Shown here: positions 28,026 to 37,303 of the stretch, piece by piece
How positions within the stretch are numbered: position 1 is the stretch's first letter
How the letters are laid out: each line of letters begins with the position of its first letter
The notes under the pieces: model-generated
What the model saw: the letters and a program-made list of their open reading frames with translations, nothing else
The model's database searches: none
What the model was told of the DNA's origin: nothing
Translations under genes and position numbers: made by a program
Assembly (NCBI RefSeq): GCF_900445235.1
Contig: NZ_UFSM01000004.1
Coordinates: 1-64,000 of the forward strand
Direction of reading: 5' to 3'
DNA: 64,000 bases
From: Aminobacter aminovorans
GTDB lineage: Bacteria > Pseudomonadota > Alphaproteobacteria > Rhizobiales > Rhizobiaceae

Positions 28026-28169
28026 GTCGTGGTCCTCGTATCTGTACGGCGGAGCCTTTGGGCATGGCTTCGCCGTGGCCGGACAAGCCGGCGGATTGGT
28101 CTGTCTGTTGGTACGGTCAGGTTTGACGTCAGCCGGGTGGCGACGTTGCCGGGTGTGTGACCTTTGGCA

Positions 28170-28997
28170 TCAGATCTTGCCCTTCCAGGGGATCATCGCC
28201 TTTTCCAGGTAGCGCAGCATGAGGTCGAAGGCGAAGGCGAAGATGCCGATGACGATGATGCCCATGATGACCGTATCGCTGGCGAGGTACTCGGCGGCGT
28301 TCAGCACCATGAAACCGAGACCGCGGTGGGCGGCGACCATTTCGGCGGCGACCAGCGTGGTCCAGCCGACGCCGATGCCGATGCGCATGCCGGTGAAGAT
28401 CTCGGGCAGGGCGGCCTTCAGGATCACCTGGGAGATGACCTGGGCGCGGGTGGCACCCATGGCATAGGCGGCATGGATCTGTTCGGTCGACACCGAGCGG
28501 ACGCCGGCACGGGCGGCGATTGCCATCGGCGCGAAGATGGCGAGATAGATCAGGAACACCTTCGGGAATTCACCGATGCCGAGCCAGATGATGATCAGCG
28601 GCAGGTAGGCGAGCGGCGGCAGTGGCCGGTAGAACTCGATGATCGGGTCGAACAGGCCGCGCACCGTGCGGTTGACCCCCATCAGGATGCCTATTGGAAC
28701 TGCTGTGACCAGCGCCAGGAAGAAGGCGCCGAGCACACGGCCAAGGCTGGCCAGGGTGTGCTGGATGAGCGTCGAGTTGGAAACGCCATCGGTCATGGCG
28801 ACGACGAACTTGTCCCAGACGGCGAGCGGCGAGGGCAGGAACAGCGGCTTGACCCAGCCCATCTCGGTGATCAGCAGCCAGAGGCCGAACAGCACCAGCG
28901 CGGTGATCAGGCTGATATGGCCGCTCATGCCGTCGCCGGGCGCGCCGTAGATCTTGCCCGGGCGAACGGACTTGGCTCGTGAGAGGCGCTCAAGCAT
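28170..28997 (-). CDS. tauC: taurine ABC transporter permease
   Basis: A 275-residue permease of the SsuC/TauC family with about six membrane segments and the cytoplasmic loop [20 protein letters not shown] that contacts the ATPase. I chose ATG 28997, which overlaps the tauB gene by eight bases; the longer frame to 29141 lies within tauB. Downstream 144 bases separate it from tauX. Confidence 0.92.
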   Translation of the reverse strand: MLERLSRAKSVRPGKIYGAPGDGMSGHISLITALVLFGLWLLITEMGWVKPLFLPSPLAVWDKFVVAMTDGVSNSTLIQHTLASLGRVLGAFFLALVTAVPIGILMGVNRTVRGLFDPIIEFYRPLPPLAYLPLIIIWLGIGEFPKVFLIYLAIFAPMAIAARAGVRSVSTEQIHAAYAMGATRAQVISQVILKAALPEIFTGMRIGIGVGWTTLVAAEMVAAHRGLGFMVLNAAEYLASDTVIMGIIVIGIFAFAFDLMLRYLEKAMIPWKGKI

Positions 28998-29802
28998 GGA
29001 GGAGTTCCGGATTGCCGGACTGGCGCTCGTCGCCGTAGATGATGCCGAGGATCTGCTCGCGCATGTCGATGAAATCGCGGCTGGATTTGATTGCACGTGC
29101 GTTGCCCTCCTCGAGGAAGCGCCGATTGAAATCGAGCTCATAGGTGTGGGTGATGCGGCCCGGACGCGGCGACATGACGATCAGTCGGGAGCCGAGGAAA
29201 AGCGCTTCTTCGACGCTGTGAGTGATGAAGAAGAACATCTTGTTGGTCAGCTGCCAGACCTTGAGCAGCAGTTCCTGGATGGTCTCGCGGGTGAGCGCGT
29301 CGAGCGCCGCCATCGGCTCGTCCATCAGAAGCATCGCCGGGTCGCAGGTCAGCGCACGGGCGATGCCGACGCGCTGCTGCATGCCGCCGGACAGGTGGTA
29401 GATCATGTGGCGGTGAAAATCCTGCAGGCCGACAAGGGCGAGGTTCTTTGTCGCCAGCTCGCGCCGGGTCGCCTTGTCTATGCCGCGCAGCTTGAGCCCG
29501 AATTCGGTGTTGTCGATGACATTCAGCCAGGGCAGCAGCGCGTGCTTCTGGAAGACGACGCCACGGTCGGCGCCTGGGCCGACGACCTGCCGTCCGCCTA
29601 GTGTGATATCGCCGTCGGTTGGTGTCATGAAGCCGGCCATCAGGTTGAGCAGGGTAGTCTTGCCGCAGCCTGAGGCACCGAGGGCGACGACGAAATCGCC
29701 GCTCTTGACCTCGAGGTTCACGCCCTTGAGCGCGATCACCGCCTGGTCGGAGTAGAGGCCTGGATAGGTCAGGCTTACATTGCTGACGTTGAGGGTTTCC
29801 AT
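28990..29802 (-). CDS. tauB: taurine ABC transporter ATPase
   Basis: A 270-residue ATPase: Walker A GASGCGKT at residues 42-49, Q-loop [12 protein letters not shown], signature LSGGMQQR, Walker B MLLMDEPM, switch His in ITHSVEEA. These are typical of the TauB/SsuB group. ATG 29802 gives the conserved start [13 protein letters not shown]. Confidence 0.93.
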   Translation of the reverse strand: METLNVSNVSLTYPGLYSDQAVIALKGVNLEVKSGDFVVALGASGCGKTTLLNLMAGFMTPTDGDITLGGRQVVGPGADRGVVFQKHALLPWLNVIDNTEFGLKLRGIDKATRRELATKNLALVGLQDFHRHMIYHLSGGMQQRVGIARALTCDPAMLLMDEPMAALDALTRETIQELLLKVWQLTNKMFFFITHSVEEALFLGSRLIVMSPRPGRITHTYELDFNRRFLEEGNARAIKSSRDFIDMREQILGIIYGDERQSGNPELLHA

Positions 29803-29848
29803 CGCGTCGAGCCTTTCGAAGAAAATGCAATCGAGTGGTGGAGAAAAT

Positions 29849-29875
29849 GCCGCCGACCGGCATCCGGCCGGCGGC
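29849..29875 (-). other. hairpin between tauA and tauB
   Basis: GCCGCCG-A-CCGG (29849-29860) pairs with CCGG-C-CGGCGGC (29864-29875) around CAT, with a single A-C mismatch. It lies directly after the binding-protein gene and has no T-run, so it probably protects tauA mRNA. Confidence 0.55.
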
Positions 29876-29885
29876 ACGTCCAATG

Positions 29886-30905
29886 CTACTTGGATGCGTC
29901 CTTGGCGTAGCTACTGTTGACGAAGGGGGCGTAGTCGTCGAGCGCCTTGTCGATCTGCTTCTGGGCGACGAGGAACTTGGCGCTTTCGTTCAGCGCCTTG
30001 ACGGCGCCGCCGCCAAGCCATGTTTCGGATGCCTGTTCGTCGGCATTGGGGAACGACAGCAGGTTGAGCGCTTCGACAGCACCTGCGCCGTCGCCGCCGA
30101 TCAGCTTGACGATGCCCTGCACCTGAGGCGAGTCCGCCGTCCAGCTTGCCTTGTTCTTGTTGTAGTCGGCGTAGGATTCAGCCAGCACCTTGGTGAAGGC
30201 GGCCATGAACTTCGGGTTCTCGGCGGCCCACTTCTTGTCGGCGACAAGGCCGTCGAAGGTCGGTACGCTGGCAGCACCGATTGTCTCCGAATCGGCGATG
30301 GTCTTGCCGTTCTTGAGCAATTCGGTCAGTGCCGGCGGCCAGACATAGGCGGCGTCGATGTCGCCACGCTGCCAGGCGGCGATGATCTGCGGCGGCTTCA
30401 TGTTGAGGATGTTGACCTCGCGCGGATCGATCTTCCACACCTGCTCGAGACCGACAAGAAGATGGAAGTGCGAGGTTGACACGAACGGTACGCCGACATT
30501 CTTGCCCTTCAGATCCTCGGGCTTTTCGATGCCCGAGCCGTTGCGGACGGCGAGCGCTTCCGACTTGCCGATATTGTCGAGGATCCAGAAAAGTTCGAGA
30601 TTGACGCCGCGCGTGGCGGCGGCGGTGGTGCCGGTCGAGCCGATCACGCCGATCGGCACGCTGCCGGAAGCGAGAGCCGTCGAGATGTCGCCGCCCGAGC
30701 TGAACTGGCGCCAGTCGACGGTGTAGCCCGCTTCCTTGGCGGCGGCGTCGAAACGTCCGTCGGCGATGGCCGTGACGAACGGCCCGACGATCTGCTGATA
30801 GCCGACAACGACAGTCGTTTCGGCATAGGCGAGGCAGGAGGTGAACACGCCGGCCGCTACGGTTGCGGCGCCGGCCAAATGCTTGAAATGCTTAAAGTGT
30901 ATCAT
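29886..30905 (-). CDS. tauA: taurine ABC transporter substrate-binding protein
   Basis: A 339-residue periplasmic protein with a Sec signal peptide (residues 1-28, ending CLAYA-ET). The mature part begins [12 protein letters not shown] and has the TauA signatures [15 protein letters not shown] and [17 protein letters not shown]. It binds taurine and related sulfonates. First gene of the taurine operon, divergent from tauR, with GAGGGT as ribosome-binding site. Confidence 0.94.
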   Translation of the reverse strand: MIHFKHFKHLAGAATVAAGVFTSCLAYAETTVVVGYQQIVGPFVTAIADGRFDAAAKEAGYTVDWRQFSSGGDISTALASGSVPIGVIGSTGTTAAATRGVNLELFWILDNIGKSEALAVRNGSGIEKPEDLKGKNVGVPFVSTSHFHLLVGLEQVWKIDPREVNILNMKPPQIIAAWQRGDIDAAYVWPPALTELLKNGKTIADSETIGAASVPTFDGLVADKKWAAENPKFMAAFTKVLAESYADYNKNKASWTADSPQVQGIVKLIGGDGAGAVEALNLLSFPNADEQASETWLGGGAVKALNESAKFLVAQKQIDKALDDYAPFVNSSYAKDASK

Positions 30906-30974
30906 CGTTACCCTCTTGTTTTGTTAGCCACCGGTTATTCCGGGAACTTGCCGGCTTTGATGCCGGTCTTGGTT

Positions 30975-31048
30975 CTGGACATAGGGTTAAATGGAACCTT
31001 TGAATTGCCTTATATCCAGATTGGAAGTTGAATGACTCCAGATTGAAC
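30975..31048. promoter_or_regulatory. tauA-tauR divergent control region with probable TauR sites
   Basis: Two direct repeats CCAGATTGGAA (31016-31026) and CCAGATTGAAC (31038-31048) are 22 bases apart, two helical turns on one DNA face. A CTGGACATAGGGTTAA element begins at 30975 and repeats the CTGGA half-site in the opposite orientation. TauR/MocR-type regulators bind paired direct repeats of this kind, and CTGGAC-type sites are known for TauR. Confidence 0.6.
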
Positions 31049-31060
31049 CCGCGTGGGACC

Positions 31061-32545
31061 ATGGCACAGGCGACAGTTTCGGAGACGATTTTCTTTCTCG
31101 ACCGGGCGAGCCGCATCGGCCTGCAGGCGCAGATCCGCGAAACTGTGGTCTCGGCGGTGCTGTCTGGCCGGCTGCAGCCTGGCGCTCAGCTGCCCTCGAC
31201 CCGCAAGCTCGCGGAATATCTGAACATTTCGCGCATCACGGTGACGCTTGCCTATCAGGAGCTGGCGTCGCAGGGTTATGTCGAAACCGCCAGCAGAAGC
31301 GCCTATCGTGTTGCCGGCAATCCGCCGACAACCGTGCTCGAAGCTGCAGTGTCCGGCGGCGGCGCTGACGAAATCGACTGGTCAACGAAACTGCGGTCGA
31401 GTTTCATCGTTGCCAAGCAGATGCGCAAGCCGCTCGACTGGCGCCGCTATCCTTATCCTTTCCTCTACGGCCAGATGGACCCGTCGCTGTTCGATCTCGG
31501 CGCCTGGCGCGACTGTGCCCGGCGTGCGCTGGCGCGCGAGGATTTTGAACTGATGGCCGGCGACTTTGCCGCTGCCGATGACGTGCAGCTGGTCAATTAC
31601 ATTTGCTCCCGGACGCTGCCCAGCCGCGGTATCCGCGCCACGCCCGATGAGATTCTCGTCACGGTGGGGGCGCAGAACGCACTGTGGATCGTCACCCAGC
31701 TCCTGCTGCGGCAGGGCGCGCACGCCGTGTGCGAAAACCCCTGCCACCCCGACATGAGCGCATCGCTCAAGCTGAGCGGGGCCGATGTCACTGCCATCGA
31801 CGTCGACAAGGAGGGCCTGCCACCCGAGGTCCTGCCTGAGAAGGTCGACGCGGTGTTCGTCACGCCGAGCCACCACTCGCCGACGGGTGCCACCATGCCC
31901 GTCGAACGCCGCGCAGCACTCCTGGCCGCCGCAGCCTCCGAGGACTTCATCATCGTCGAGGACGATTACGAGTTCGAGATGAGCTTTCTCGCGCCGCCGT
32001 CTCCGGCGCTGAAGTCCTTCGATCGCAGCGGCCGCGTGTTTTACATCGGCAGCTTTTCCAAATCGCTTTTTCCGGGCCTGCGGCTTGGCTATCTCGTAGC
32101 GCCGGCACCGGTCATCCGCGAGGCGCGAGCGTTGCGTGCCCTGATGCTGCGTCACCCGCCCGGCCATCTCCAGCGCACGGCCGCCTACTTCCTCGCGCTC
32201 GGCCACCACGATGCGGTGCTGCACCGCATGCGTGGCGAGTACCACAAGCGGCACATCGTCATGGCCGAAGCGCTGAAGCGCGAAGGCTTCACCATCGCCG
32301 GATCGTCAGCCTTTGGCGGCACGTCGTTCTGGGTCGAGGGGCCTGATGGGCTGGATGCCGACCTGCTGATGAACGAACTCAAGCAGGACGGCGTGCTGAT
32401 CGAATCCGGCTCGCCGTTCTTTCCCGATGCGGACGGGCCGTGCCGTTTCTTCCGCATGGGGTATTCGTCGATCCCGCGCGACAATATCGCCGAGGGCGTT
32501 GTCCGTGTGCGGGCAAGGATGAATAAGCTGCTGGCACAGGCTTAG
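31061..32545 (+). CDS. tauR: MocR-type regulator of taurine utilisation (GntR HTH plus aminotransferase domain)
   Basis: A 494-residue protein: a GntR winged helix at residues about 15-80 (LPSTRKLAEYLNISRITVTL) and a class I aminotransferase-like domain at about 130-490 with the PLP-binding Lys334 in SFSKSLFPGLRLGY. TauR activates the taurine operon when taurine is present. ATG 31061 is preferred over TTG 31028. It is divergent from tauA and ends one base before a convergent small gene. Confidence 0.9.
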   Translation: MAQATVSETIFFLDRASRIGLQAQIRETVVSAVLSGRLQPGAQLPSTRKLAEYLNISRITVTLAYQELASQGYVETASRSAYRVAGNPPTTVLEAAVSGGGADEIDWSTKLRSSFIVAKQMRKPLDWRRYPYPFLYGQMDPSLFDLGAWRDCARRALAREDFELMAGDFAAADDVQLVNYICSRTLPSRGIRATPDEILVTVGAQNALWIVTQLLLRQGAHAVCENPCHPDMSASLKLSGADVTAIDVDKEGLPPEVLPEKVDAVFVTPSHHSPTGATMPVERRAALLAAAASEDFIIVEDDYEFEMSFLAPPSPALKSFDRSGRVFYIGSFSKSLFPGLRLGYLVAPAPVIREARALRALMLRHPPGHLQRTAAYFLALGHHDAVLHRMRGEYHKRHIVMAEALKREGFTIAGSSAFGGTSFWVEGPDGLDADLLMNELKQDGVLIESGSPFFPDADGPCRFFRMGYSSIPRDNIAEGVVRVRARMNKLLAQA

Positions 32546-32546
32546 A

Positions 32547-32858
32547 TCAGGAACCTGTCGCTCTTTCATCCACTTCGTAGACGTGGCGCTCAAAGCGCTC
32601 GAGCAGCGTGTGCATCTGCTTGCGAGCGGCTTCGAAGTCGGGCGATGCTGCGCGTGCAGCCCGGTCGGCGTCATAAGCTTCCCTGGAGGCGAAGCCGCAT
32701 TCCCAGCGTATGTCAGGTCCGTTTCCTTCCGTCCGCACAAGGATGCGCCCGGGGTCCAGGCCGAGCTGGCGCCTGATCTCTGTCGCCTTGCGGCGTTGCT
32801 TCAGAACCTCATCCGCCTGATCCTCTCTGGCGAAATAATTGGTCGCTTCGACAATCAT
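32547..32858 (-). CDS. small protein resembling the dimeric alpha/beta-barrel (NIPSNAP/ABM-like) group
   Basis: A 103-residue soluble protein, MIVEATNYFA..., with an alternating pattern that resembles one ferredoxin-like alpha/beta-barrel domain and a Lys/Arg-rich helix (QADEVLKQRRKATEIRRQLG). I do not recognise a specific family. ATG 32858 follows GGAGGA at five bases; upstream in-frame starts to 32954 are not needed. It is divergent from the enolase-superfamily gene, with operator A about 90 bases upstream of its start, so it may belong to the same regulon. Confidence 0.65.
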   Translation of the reverse strand: MIVEATNYFAREDQADEVLKQRRKATEIRRQLGLDPGRILVRTEGNGPDIRWECGFASREAYDADRAARAASPDFEAARKQMHTLLERFERHVYEVDERATGS

Positions 32859-32931
32859 CTTTTCCTCCGCTGCCTTCCTACCACGCATCACCGCCGTTTC
32901 GGTCGGGGTGAAAAATCGATCCTGGGATCGC

Positions 32932-32970
32932 TTGACATCCAAAAATATGATCATAAAGTGTGATCACACT
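32932..32970 (+). promoter_or_regulatory. operator A with -35 box, upstream of the enolase-superfamily gene
   Basis: TTGACA at 32932-32937, then TGATCA at 32948 and TGATCA at 32961, 13 bases apart. The right half lies in the perfect palindrome AGTGTGATCACACT (32957-32970). TAAAGT (32954-32959) could be the -10 box at 16-base spacing. Identical over 19 bases to operator B. Confidence 0.7.
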
Positions 32971-33026
32971 AGATGATCGCATCGTACAGAGATGCCTCTG
33001 CGGTGACAAGGAAAAGGTAGAGACCG

Positions 33027-34187
33027 GTGCCAACGATCAAGTCCATCGAAACGCTCATTGTTCAACTGCCGACGCGGCGCGAGCACAAATGGGCCGGCCT
33101 GACCGAGGTCATCGGCCGCTATGTCATGGTCAAGATGACCGACAGCGACGGCCGGGTGGGCTGGGGCGAGGCCCCGGCGCTGAAGGACTGGGGCGGTGAG
33201 TTCGGCCGCTACTTCGGCGAGTCCGCCATGATCACCCGCAGCGTCATCGAAACCTACCTGGCGCCTGCCGTCATCGGCCTCGAACTCGGCAATTTCGCCG
33301 AGCTCCATGCCCGCATGGACGCCATCATCCGCGGCTATCCCTATTCCAAGGCGGCAGTCGAGTTCGCGGCCTATGACCTCGCAGGCCGCTGGCTGAACGT
33401 TCCCGTTCATACGCTGCTCGGCGGCAAGGCGCGTGACAAGGTCGCCATCACCCATTCGATCGGCCTGATCTCGATCGAGGAGGCAAAGGTCGAGGCAGCC
33501 AAGCTTGCTGCCGAAGGCATCAAGACGATCAAGGTCAAGATCGGCGTCGACCCGGCGCGCGACGTCAAGATGGTTGCGGCAGTCCGAGAGGCTGCAGGCG
33601 AGGCGATGGAAATCTGCGTCGACGCCAATGAAGGCTACAAGACGCCTGGAGAGGCGGTGCAGACCGTTCGCCAGATGGAAAAGTACCGGCTGAAATATGT
33701 CGAGCAGCCGGTGATGGGTATCGAGCGCATCGCCGAAGTCGGCCGCCGCATCGACGCGCCCGTCATGGCTGACGAGTCGGCATGGAATGCCCATGACGCT
33801 ATCCAGATCATCCAGAATGGCGGCATCCAGATCATCTCGATCTACACCACCAAGGCCGGTGGCCTGTACAAGGCGATGGAAGTCGGCGCGGTCTGCCGCG
33901 CCGCCGGCATCATCTGCAACGTCAATGGCTCGATCGAGACAGGCATCGGCAACCTCGCCAACGTCCAGGTGGCGGCTGCATCGCCGGCAGCGACGTTGTC
34001 CTGCGTCATCCCGATCTCGACACCGGCCGAGGCGCAACACGGCCAGGTTGGCGGCATCTATTACAAGGACGACCTTTTGGTCGAACCGATGCAGGTCGTA
34101 GACGGCGCGGTCGTCGTGCCGTCCGGGCCCGGCATGGGCATCGATGTCGACCTCGCCAAGGTCGAAAAATACCGCGTGCGCGACTGA
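33027..34187 (+). CDS. enolase-superfamily enzyme, muconate lactonising/cycloisomerase subgroup
   Basis: A 386-residue enzyme. The catalytic set is visible: K169 and K171 in KVK, metal ligands D199 (CVDAN), E226 (YVEQP) and D249 (MADES), and K276 (TTKAGG) on the opposite side. This is the MLE subgroup, which includes muconate cycloisomerases, o-succinylbenzoate synthases, N-acyl amino acid racemases and dipeptide epimerases. The reaction cannot be fixed from sequence. GTG start with AAGGAAAAGG upstream. First gene after operator A; a M24-family gene follows after 36 bases. Confidence 0.85.
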   Translation: MPTIKSIETLIVQLPTRREHKWAGLTEVIGRYVMVKMTDSDGRVGWGEAPALKDWGGEFGRYFGESAMITRSVIETYLAPAVIGLELGNFAELHARMDAIIRGYPYSKAAVEFAAYDLAGRWLNVPVHTLLGGKARDKVAITHSIGLISIEEAKVEAAKLAAEGIKTIKVKIGVDPARDVKMVAAVREAAGEAMEICVDANEGYKTPGEAVQTVRQMEKYRLKYVEQPVMGIERIAEVGRRIDAPVMADESAWNAHDAIQIIQNGGIQIISIYTTKAGGLYKAMEVGAVCRAAGIICNVNGSIETGIGNLANVQVAAASPAATLSCVIPISTPAEAQHGQVGGIYYKDDLLVEPMQVVDGAVVVPSGPGMGIDVDLAKVEKYRVRD

Positions 34188-34223
34188 GCGCCGGTCAAGA
34201 AACTCAAGGAGAGGAACGAAATC

Positions 34224-35396
34224 ATGCGGGCAGAAATCGTAGCCAAGCAGGTGAGGGCAATGGCCGAGCATGGGCTCGACGCCATCATCTGCTCGTCGCC
34301 CGAGAACTTTGCCTATACCACAGGCTTCGTCGTGCCGTCTCAGCCGCTGATCCGTCACCGCCATGCGATGACCATCGTCACAGCTGACGGCCGCACCGCG
34401 ATCTTCGGCGTCGACATGGAAGCATCGACGATCAAGCGCCGCTTGCCCGACATGCCGGCCCGTATCTGGGCCGAATTCTCCGACGATCCGATGCTGGTGC
34501 TGGCCGATCAGCTCGCCGGCCTCGGCCTTGCCAAGTCGCGTATCGGCCTCGAGATGGACTATCTGCCGGCAGGCGATTTCGCCCGTCTGATCGCGGCGAT
34601 GCCAGGCGCGCGCTTCGAGCATGCCGAACCGATCCTGGCGCGGCTGCGCCAGATCAAGACGGCCGAAGAGATCGCACTGCTCAGCAAGCTGTCGCGCATC
34701 GCCGACCAGGCGATCACCGACACGCTGGCCGTGGTCGATGCCGGCGACTCCGAGATGGACATTGCCGGGCACTTGACCCGCAACGTCTATTCGCTCGGCG
34801 CCGAACACTTCAAGCTTCTGATCGTCGCCACCGGCGAGCGCTCGGTACTGCCCAATGTCGGCCCGTCCGATCGCGTCCTCAAGCGCGGCGATGTCTGCCG
34901 CGTCGAGATCTTCTCGGTCATCAATGGCTACCAGGCCGGCGTCTGCCGCACCGCCATTGTCGGCGAAGCGCCGCCCATGGCCGACAAGATCTGGGCTCAC
35001 CTGGTCGAGTGCAAGTATGAGATCATGGAGAAGGTGAAGCCGGGTGCGAGCTGCCGCGAGATCTACGACGCCTTCATCGCCAAGCTCGCCAAGCTCAACC
35101 TGCCGCCGATCTCGTTCGTTGGCCACGGCATTGGCCTGCACCTGCACGAAGACCCCTATCTCGGCCTGACGCCGGTGCTTGGCAAGCCGGGCAGCGATGC
35201 GCCGCTGGAAGAGAACATGGTGCTTGGCTTCGAGCCGCTCTGCTACGACACCGGCTATGGCTACGGCATGCAGAACAAGGACATGCTTTTGGTGACGTCG
35301 AAGGGCTCGGAGCTGTTGTCCGATTACGCCGACACCGACAAGCTGATCCTCTGCGGCACCGCCAGGCAAGGCGGCAAGGTCAAGGCGGTGGCCTAA
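34224..35396 (+). CDS. M24-family (creatinase/prolidase-fold) protein lacking metal ligands
   Basis: A 390-residue pita-bread-fold protein with the N-terminal creatinase domain (about 1-145) and the M24 domain. The usual first ligands, Asp in D-x-G and the second Asp before RT, are replaced (VEIFSVINGYQAGVCRT), and the late Glu is replaced in GYGMQNKDMLLV. The central histidine remains (VGHGIGLHLHEDPY). It is therefore probably metal-independent, like creatinase. Creatinase's catalytic His region is not obvious. Reaction unknown; a C-N hydrolase is likely. The RBS is AGGAGAGG. Confidence 0.8.
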   Translation: MRAEIVAKQVRAMAEHGLDAIICSSPENFAYTTGFVVPSQPLIRHRHAMTIVTADGRTAIFGVDMEASTIKRRLPDMPARIWAEFSDDPMLVLADQLAGLGLAKSRIGLEMDYLPAGDFARLIAAMPGARFEHAEPILARLRQIKTAEEIALLSKLSRIADQAITDTLAVVDAGDSEMDIAGHLTRNVYSLGAEHFKLLIVATGERSVLPNVGPSDRVLKRGDVCRVEIFSVINGYQAGVCRTAIVGEAPPMADKIWAHLVECKYEIMEKVKPGASCREIYDAFIAKLAKLNLPPISFVGHGIGLHLHEDPYLGLTPVLGKPGSDAPLEENMVLGFEPLCYDTGYGYGMQNKDMLLVTSKGSELLSDYADTDKLILCGTARQGGKVKAVA

Positions 35397-35549
35397 GCGC
35401 TACTGCTTGCGAAATGGCGGCCGGGGTGATTGTTGGCCCGGCCGTCGCGTTCCGCTCGGAAGAGTGTGCGAATGCTCGGATATCGCCCGCCGTCACGGAC
35501 CGGCGACGCGATCTGGAGGGTCCGTGGGTAAAGCATTGGGTGGAGCTGC

Positions 35550-36989
35550 ATGCGTACGCTGATCGAAAATCTGAACTTCGCTTTCACAGTCGACAAGAAC
35601 GACACGGTGCTGCGCAATGCGAGCGTGGTGGTCGAGAACGACCGCATCGCCGACATCGGAACGGCCGGCGAGGTGGCATCGCGCCACAAGGGCACGAGCT
35701 TCGACAAGGTCATCGACGGCACCATGCTGGGCATCTGCCCTGGCTTCGTCGACAGTCACGTGCATCTGTCCGAGACCCTTTCCCGCGCGGTCTTCCCTGA
35801 CAATCTCAACACCCGCGCCTGGGTGTTCCACTGGGCCAAGCCCTTCTACGCCCACATAACGGAGGAAGACGAATACTGGGGCGCGCTGCTCGGCATCACC
35901 GAGATGCTGCGCTGCGGCACCACCTGCTTCCTCGACATGGGCTCGCAATACGATCCCGGCATCGTCATCCGCGCCATGGACAAGACCGGCATCCGCGGCA
36001 TCACCGGCCGCCACGCCGCCGACAATCGCCCGTCGGAGTTGCCGCGCGGCTGGACCGAGGAGATGGCCGAGCATCATTTCTTCCCCGATGCGCAAACGGC
36101 GCTGAAGGTGCTCGAGGAAAACGTGCTGCGCTACAACAACACGCTCGACGGTCGTGCCCGTTGCTGGGTCAACATCGAGGGCAAGGAGCCCTGCAGTCTC
36201 GAACTGCATGTCGGTGCCGTGGCGCTGGCCGAGAAGCTGGGCGTCGGCACGACCTACCACCTGGCGACCTCCATCGAGGAGGCCAAGGTCTGCGAAAGCA
36301 AATATGGCTGCTGGCCGATCACCCGCGTCGACAATGCCGGCGGCATCCGCAAGAACCTGGTCATCGCCCACGGCGCGGCCGTGTCGGACGAGGAGGTCAA
36401 GCTTCTGGCCGAACGCGGCGCCAGCGTCGCCTTCTGCCCGTGCTCGTCATTCAAGCTCGGCAAGGGCGCGACGTCGATCGGCAAATACCCCGAGATGGTC
36501 AGGGCCGGCGTCAAGGTCGGCCTCGGCACCGACGGTGTCTCGGCCGCCGGCAACATGAACCTGATGCGGCAGATGCTTGTCGTTGCCGGCATGTTCAAGG
36601 ACGCGCGGCTGAAGCCCGACATCTTCACTGCCCGCGATGCGCTGCGTGCCGCCACCATCGAGGGCGCGCGCGCCCTGATGTGGGACGACGAGATCGGCTC
36701 GCTGGAGATCGGCAAGAAGGCCGACTTCATCCTGTTCGATCTCGACCATGTCGAGTGGACGCCGTTCTACGATCCGCTGCAGGCGCTGGTGTTCTCGGCC
36801 TCGACGGCCTCGATCACCCAGACCTGGGTCGACGGCAAGGCGGTCTATGTCGACGGCAAGGTGCAGGGTGTCGACGAGGCGGGCATACGCCGCAAGGCGC
36901 GCGAACTGGCAGCCGCCGCCGTGGTGCGCGCTGGCCTGCACGAGGAAGACGTCGAGACGACCACGACGCTGTACGACGAAGGCAACTGA
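35550..36989 (+). CDS. amidohydrolase, ATZ/TRZ (chlorohydrolase/deaminase) family
   Basis: A 479-residue TIM-barrel amidohydrolase. Ligands: H70 and H72 (SHVHLSE), His in TYHLATSIEE, His in IAHGAAV, and Asp in LGTDGVS. This family deaminates or dechlorinates aromatic nitrogen rings (guanine, S-adenosylhomocysteine, triazines, hydroxyatrazine). The start ATG 35550 follows GGTGGAG. It lies 153 bases after the M24 gene and probably shares the transcript from operator A. Confidence 0.85.
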   Translation: MRTLIENLNFAFTVDKNDTVLRNASVVVENDRIADIGTAGEVASRHKGTSFDKVIDGTMLGICPGFVDSHVHLSETLSRAVFPDNLNTRAWVFHWAKPFYAHITEEDEYWGALLGITEMLRCGTTCFLDMGSQYDPGIVIRAMDKTGIRGITGRHAADNRPSELPRGWTEEMAEHHFFPDAQTALKVLEENVLRYNNTLDGRARCWVNIEGKEPCSLELHVGAVALAEKLGVGTTYHLATSIEEAKVCESKYGCWPITRVDNAGGIRKNLVIAHGAAVSDEEVKLLAERGASVAFCPCSSFKLGKGATSIGKYPEMVRAGVKVGLGTDGVSAAGNMNLMRQMLVVAGMFKDARLKPDIFTARDALRAATIEGARALMWDDEIGSLEIGKKADFILFDLDHVEWTPFYDPLQALVFSASTASITQTWVDGKAVYVDGKVQGVDEAGIRRKARELAAAAVVRAGLHEEDVETTTTLYDEGN

Positions 36990-37061
36990 GGGCTGGACCC
37001 TGCCGCGTCTCGCGTTGCGGAAGGGTGCGCCACCAGCTATGAAGACATGCGTTCAAGAGGC

Positions 37062-37252
37062 TGCATGGGAGAGATCGGCCGCTGCGAGATGACACCGGCC
37101 GACGCCGACGGAGCAACCCCCCAGGAAACTCTCAGGCAAAAGTGACCATGCAGTTGAACGATCTGGAGAGAGGCGCCTCGAGCGTCCACCGAAGGGGAAA
37201 GCCGCACCGGCAAGGCCGGCGCGGTTAAGCTCTCAGGTACAGCGACAGATTG
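37062..37252 (+). promoter_or_regulatory. tandem glycine riboswitch
   Basis: Two consecutive aptamers of the gcvT type. Aptamer 1 runs from GGGAGAG (about 37067) through CCGACGGAGCAACC to ACTCTCAGGCAAAAGTGACC (ends about 37149). Aptamer 2 runs from GGAGAGAGGCGC (about 37164) through CACCGAAGGGGAAAGCCG to AGCTCTCAGGTACAGCGACA (ends 37248). The linker is about 14 bases. Each has the conserved GGAGAG / CTCTCAGG closing pair. It controls a flavin oxidase, malate synthase G and GlcG rather than a glycine-cleavage operon. Confidence 0.92.
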
Positions 37253-37283
37253 GGGAAAACAGCGGGTTCCGGCCCGCACCCAA
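37250..37283 (+). promoter_or_regulatory. candidate riboswitch expression platform
   Basis: TTGGG (37250-37254) can pair with CCCAA (37279-37283), enclosing GCGGG / CCCGC (37262-37266 and 37273-37277). The T content after it is weak (CTTTGTT), so the switch could act on transcription or on the ribosome-binding site 20 bases downstream. Confidence 0.4.
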
Positions 37284-37303
37284 CTTTGTTCGCGGAGAGT
37301 GAA

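Larger units (their letters stand above)
36990..37303 (+). other. 314-base leader holding the glycine riboswitch
   Basis: The stretch contains about 70 bases with nothing recognisable, then the tandem glycine riboswitch (37062-37252) and a probable expression platform (37250-37283). The overlapping ORFs do not look coding. Confidence 0.7.

Noticed and set aside
32964-35369. An 801-residue open frame on the minus strand.
   Set aside because: It lies opposite the enolase-superfamily and M24 genes, both of which have conserved motifs; high GC leaves the complementary frame open.
34224-35396. Ectoine hydrolase (DoeA/EutD) as identity of the M24 protein.
   Set aside because: The other ectoine-utilisation genes (deacetylase, eutABC-type) are not present in the window.
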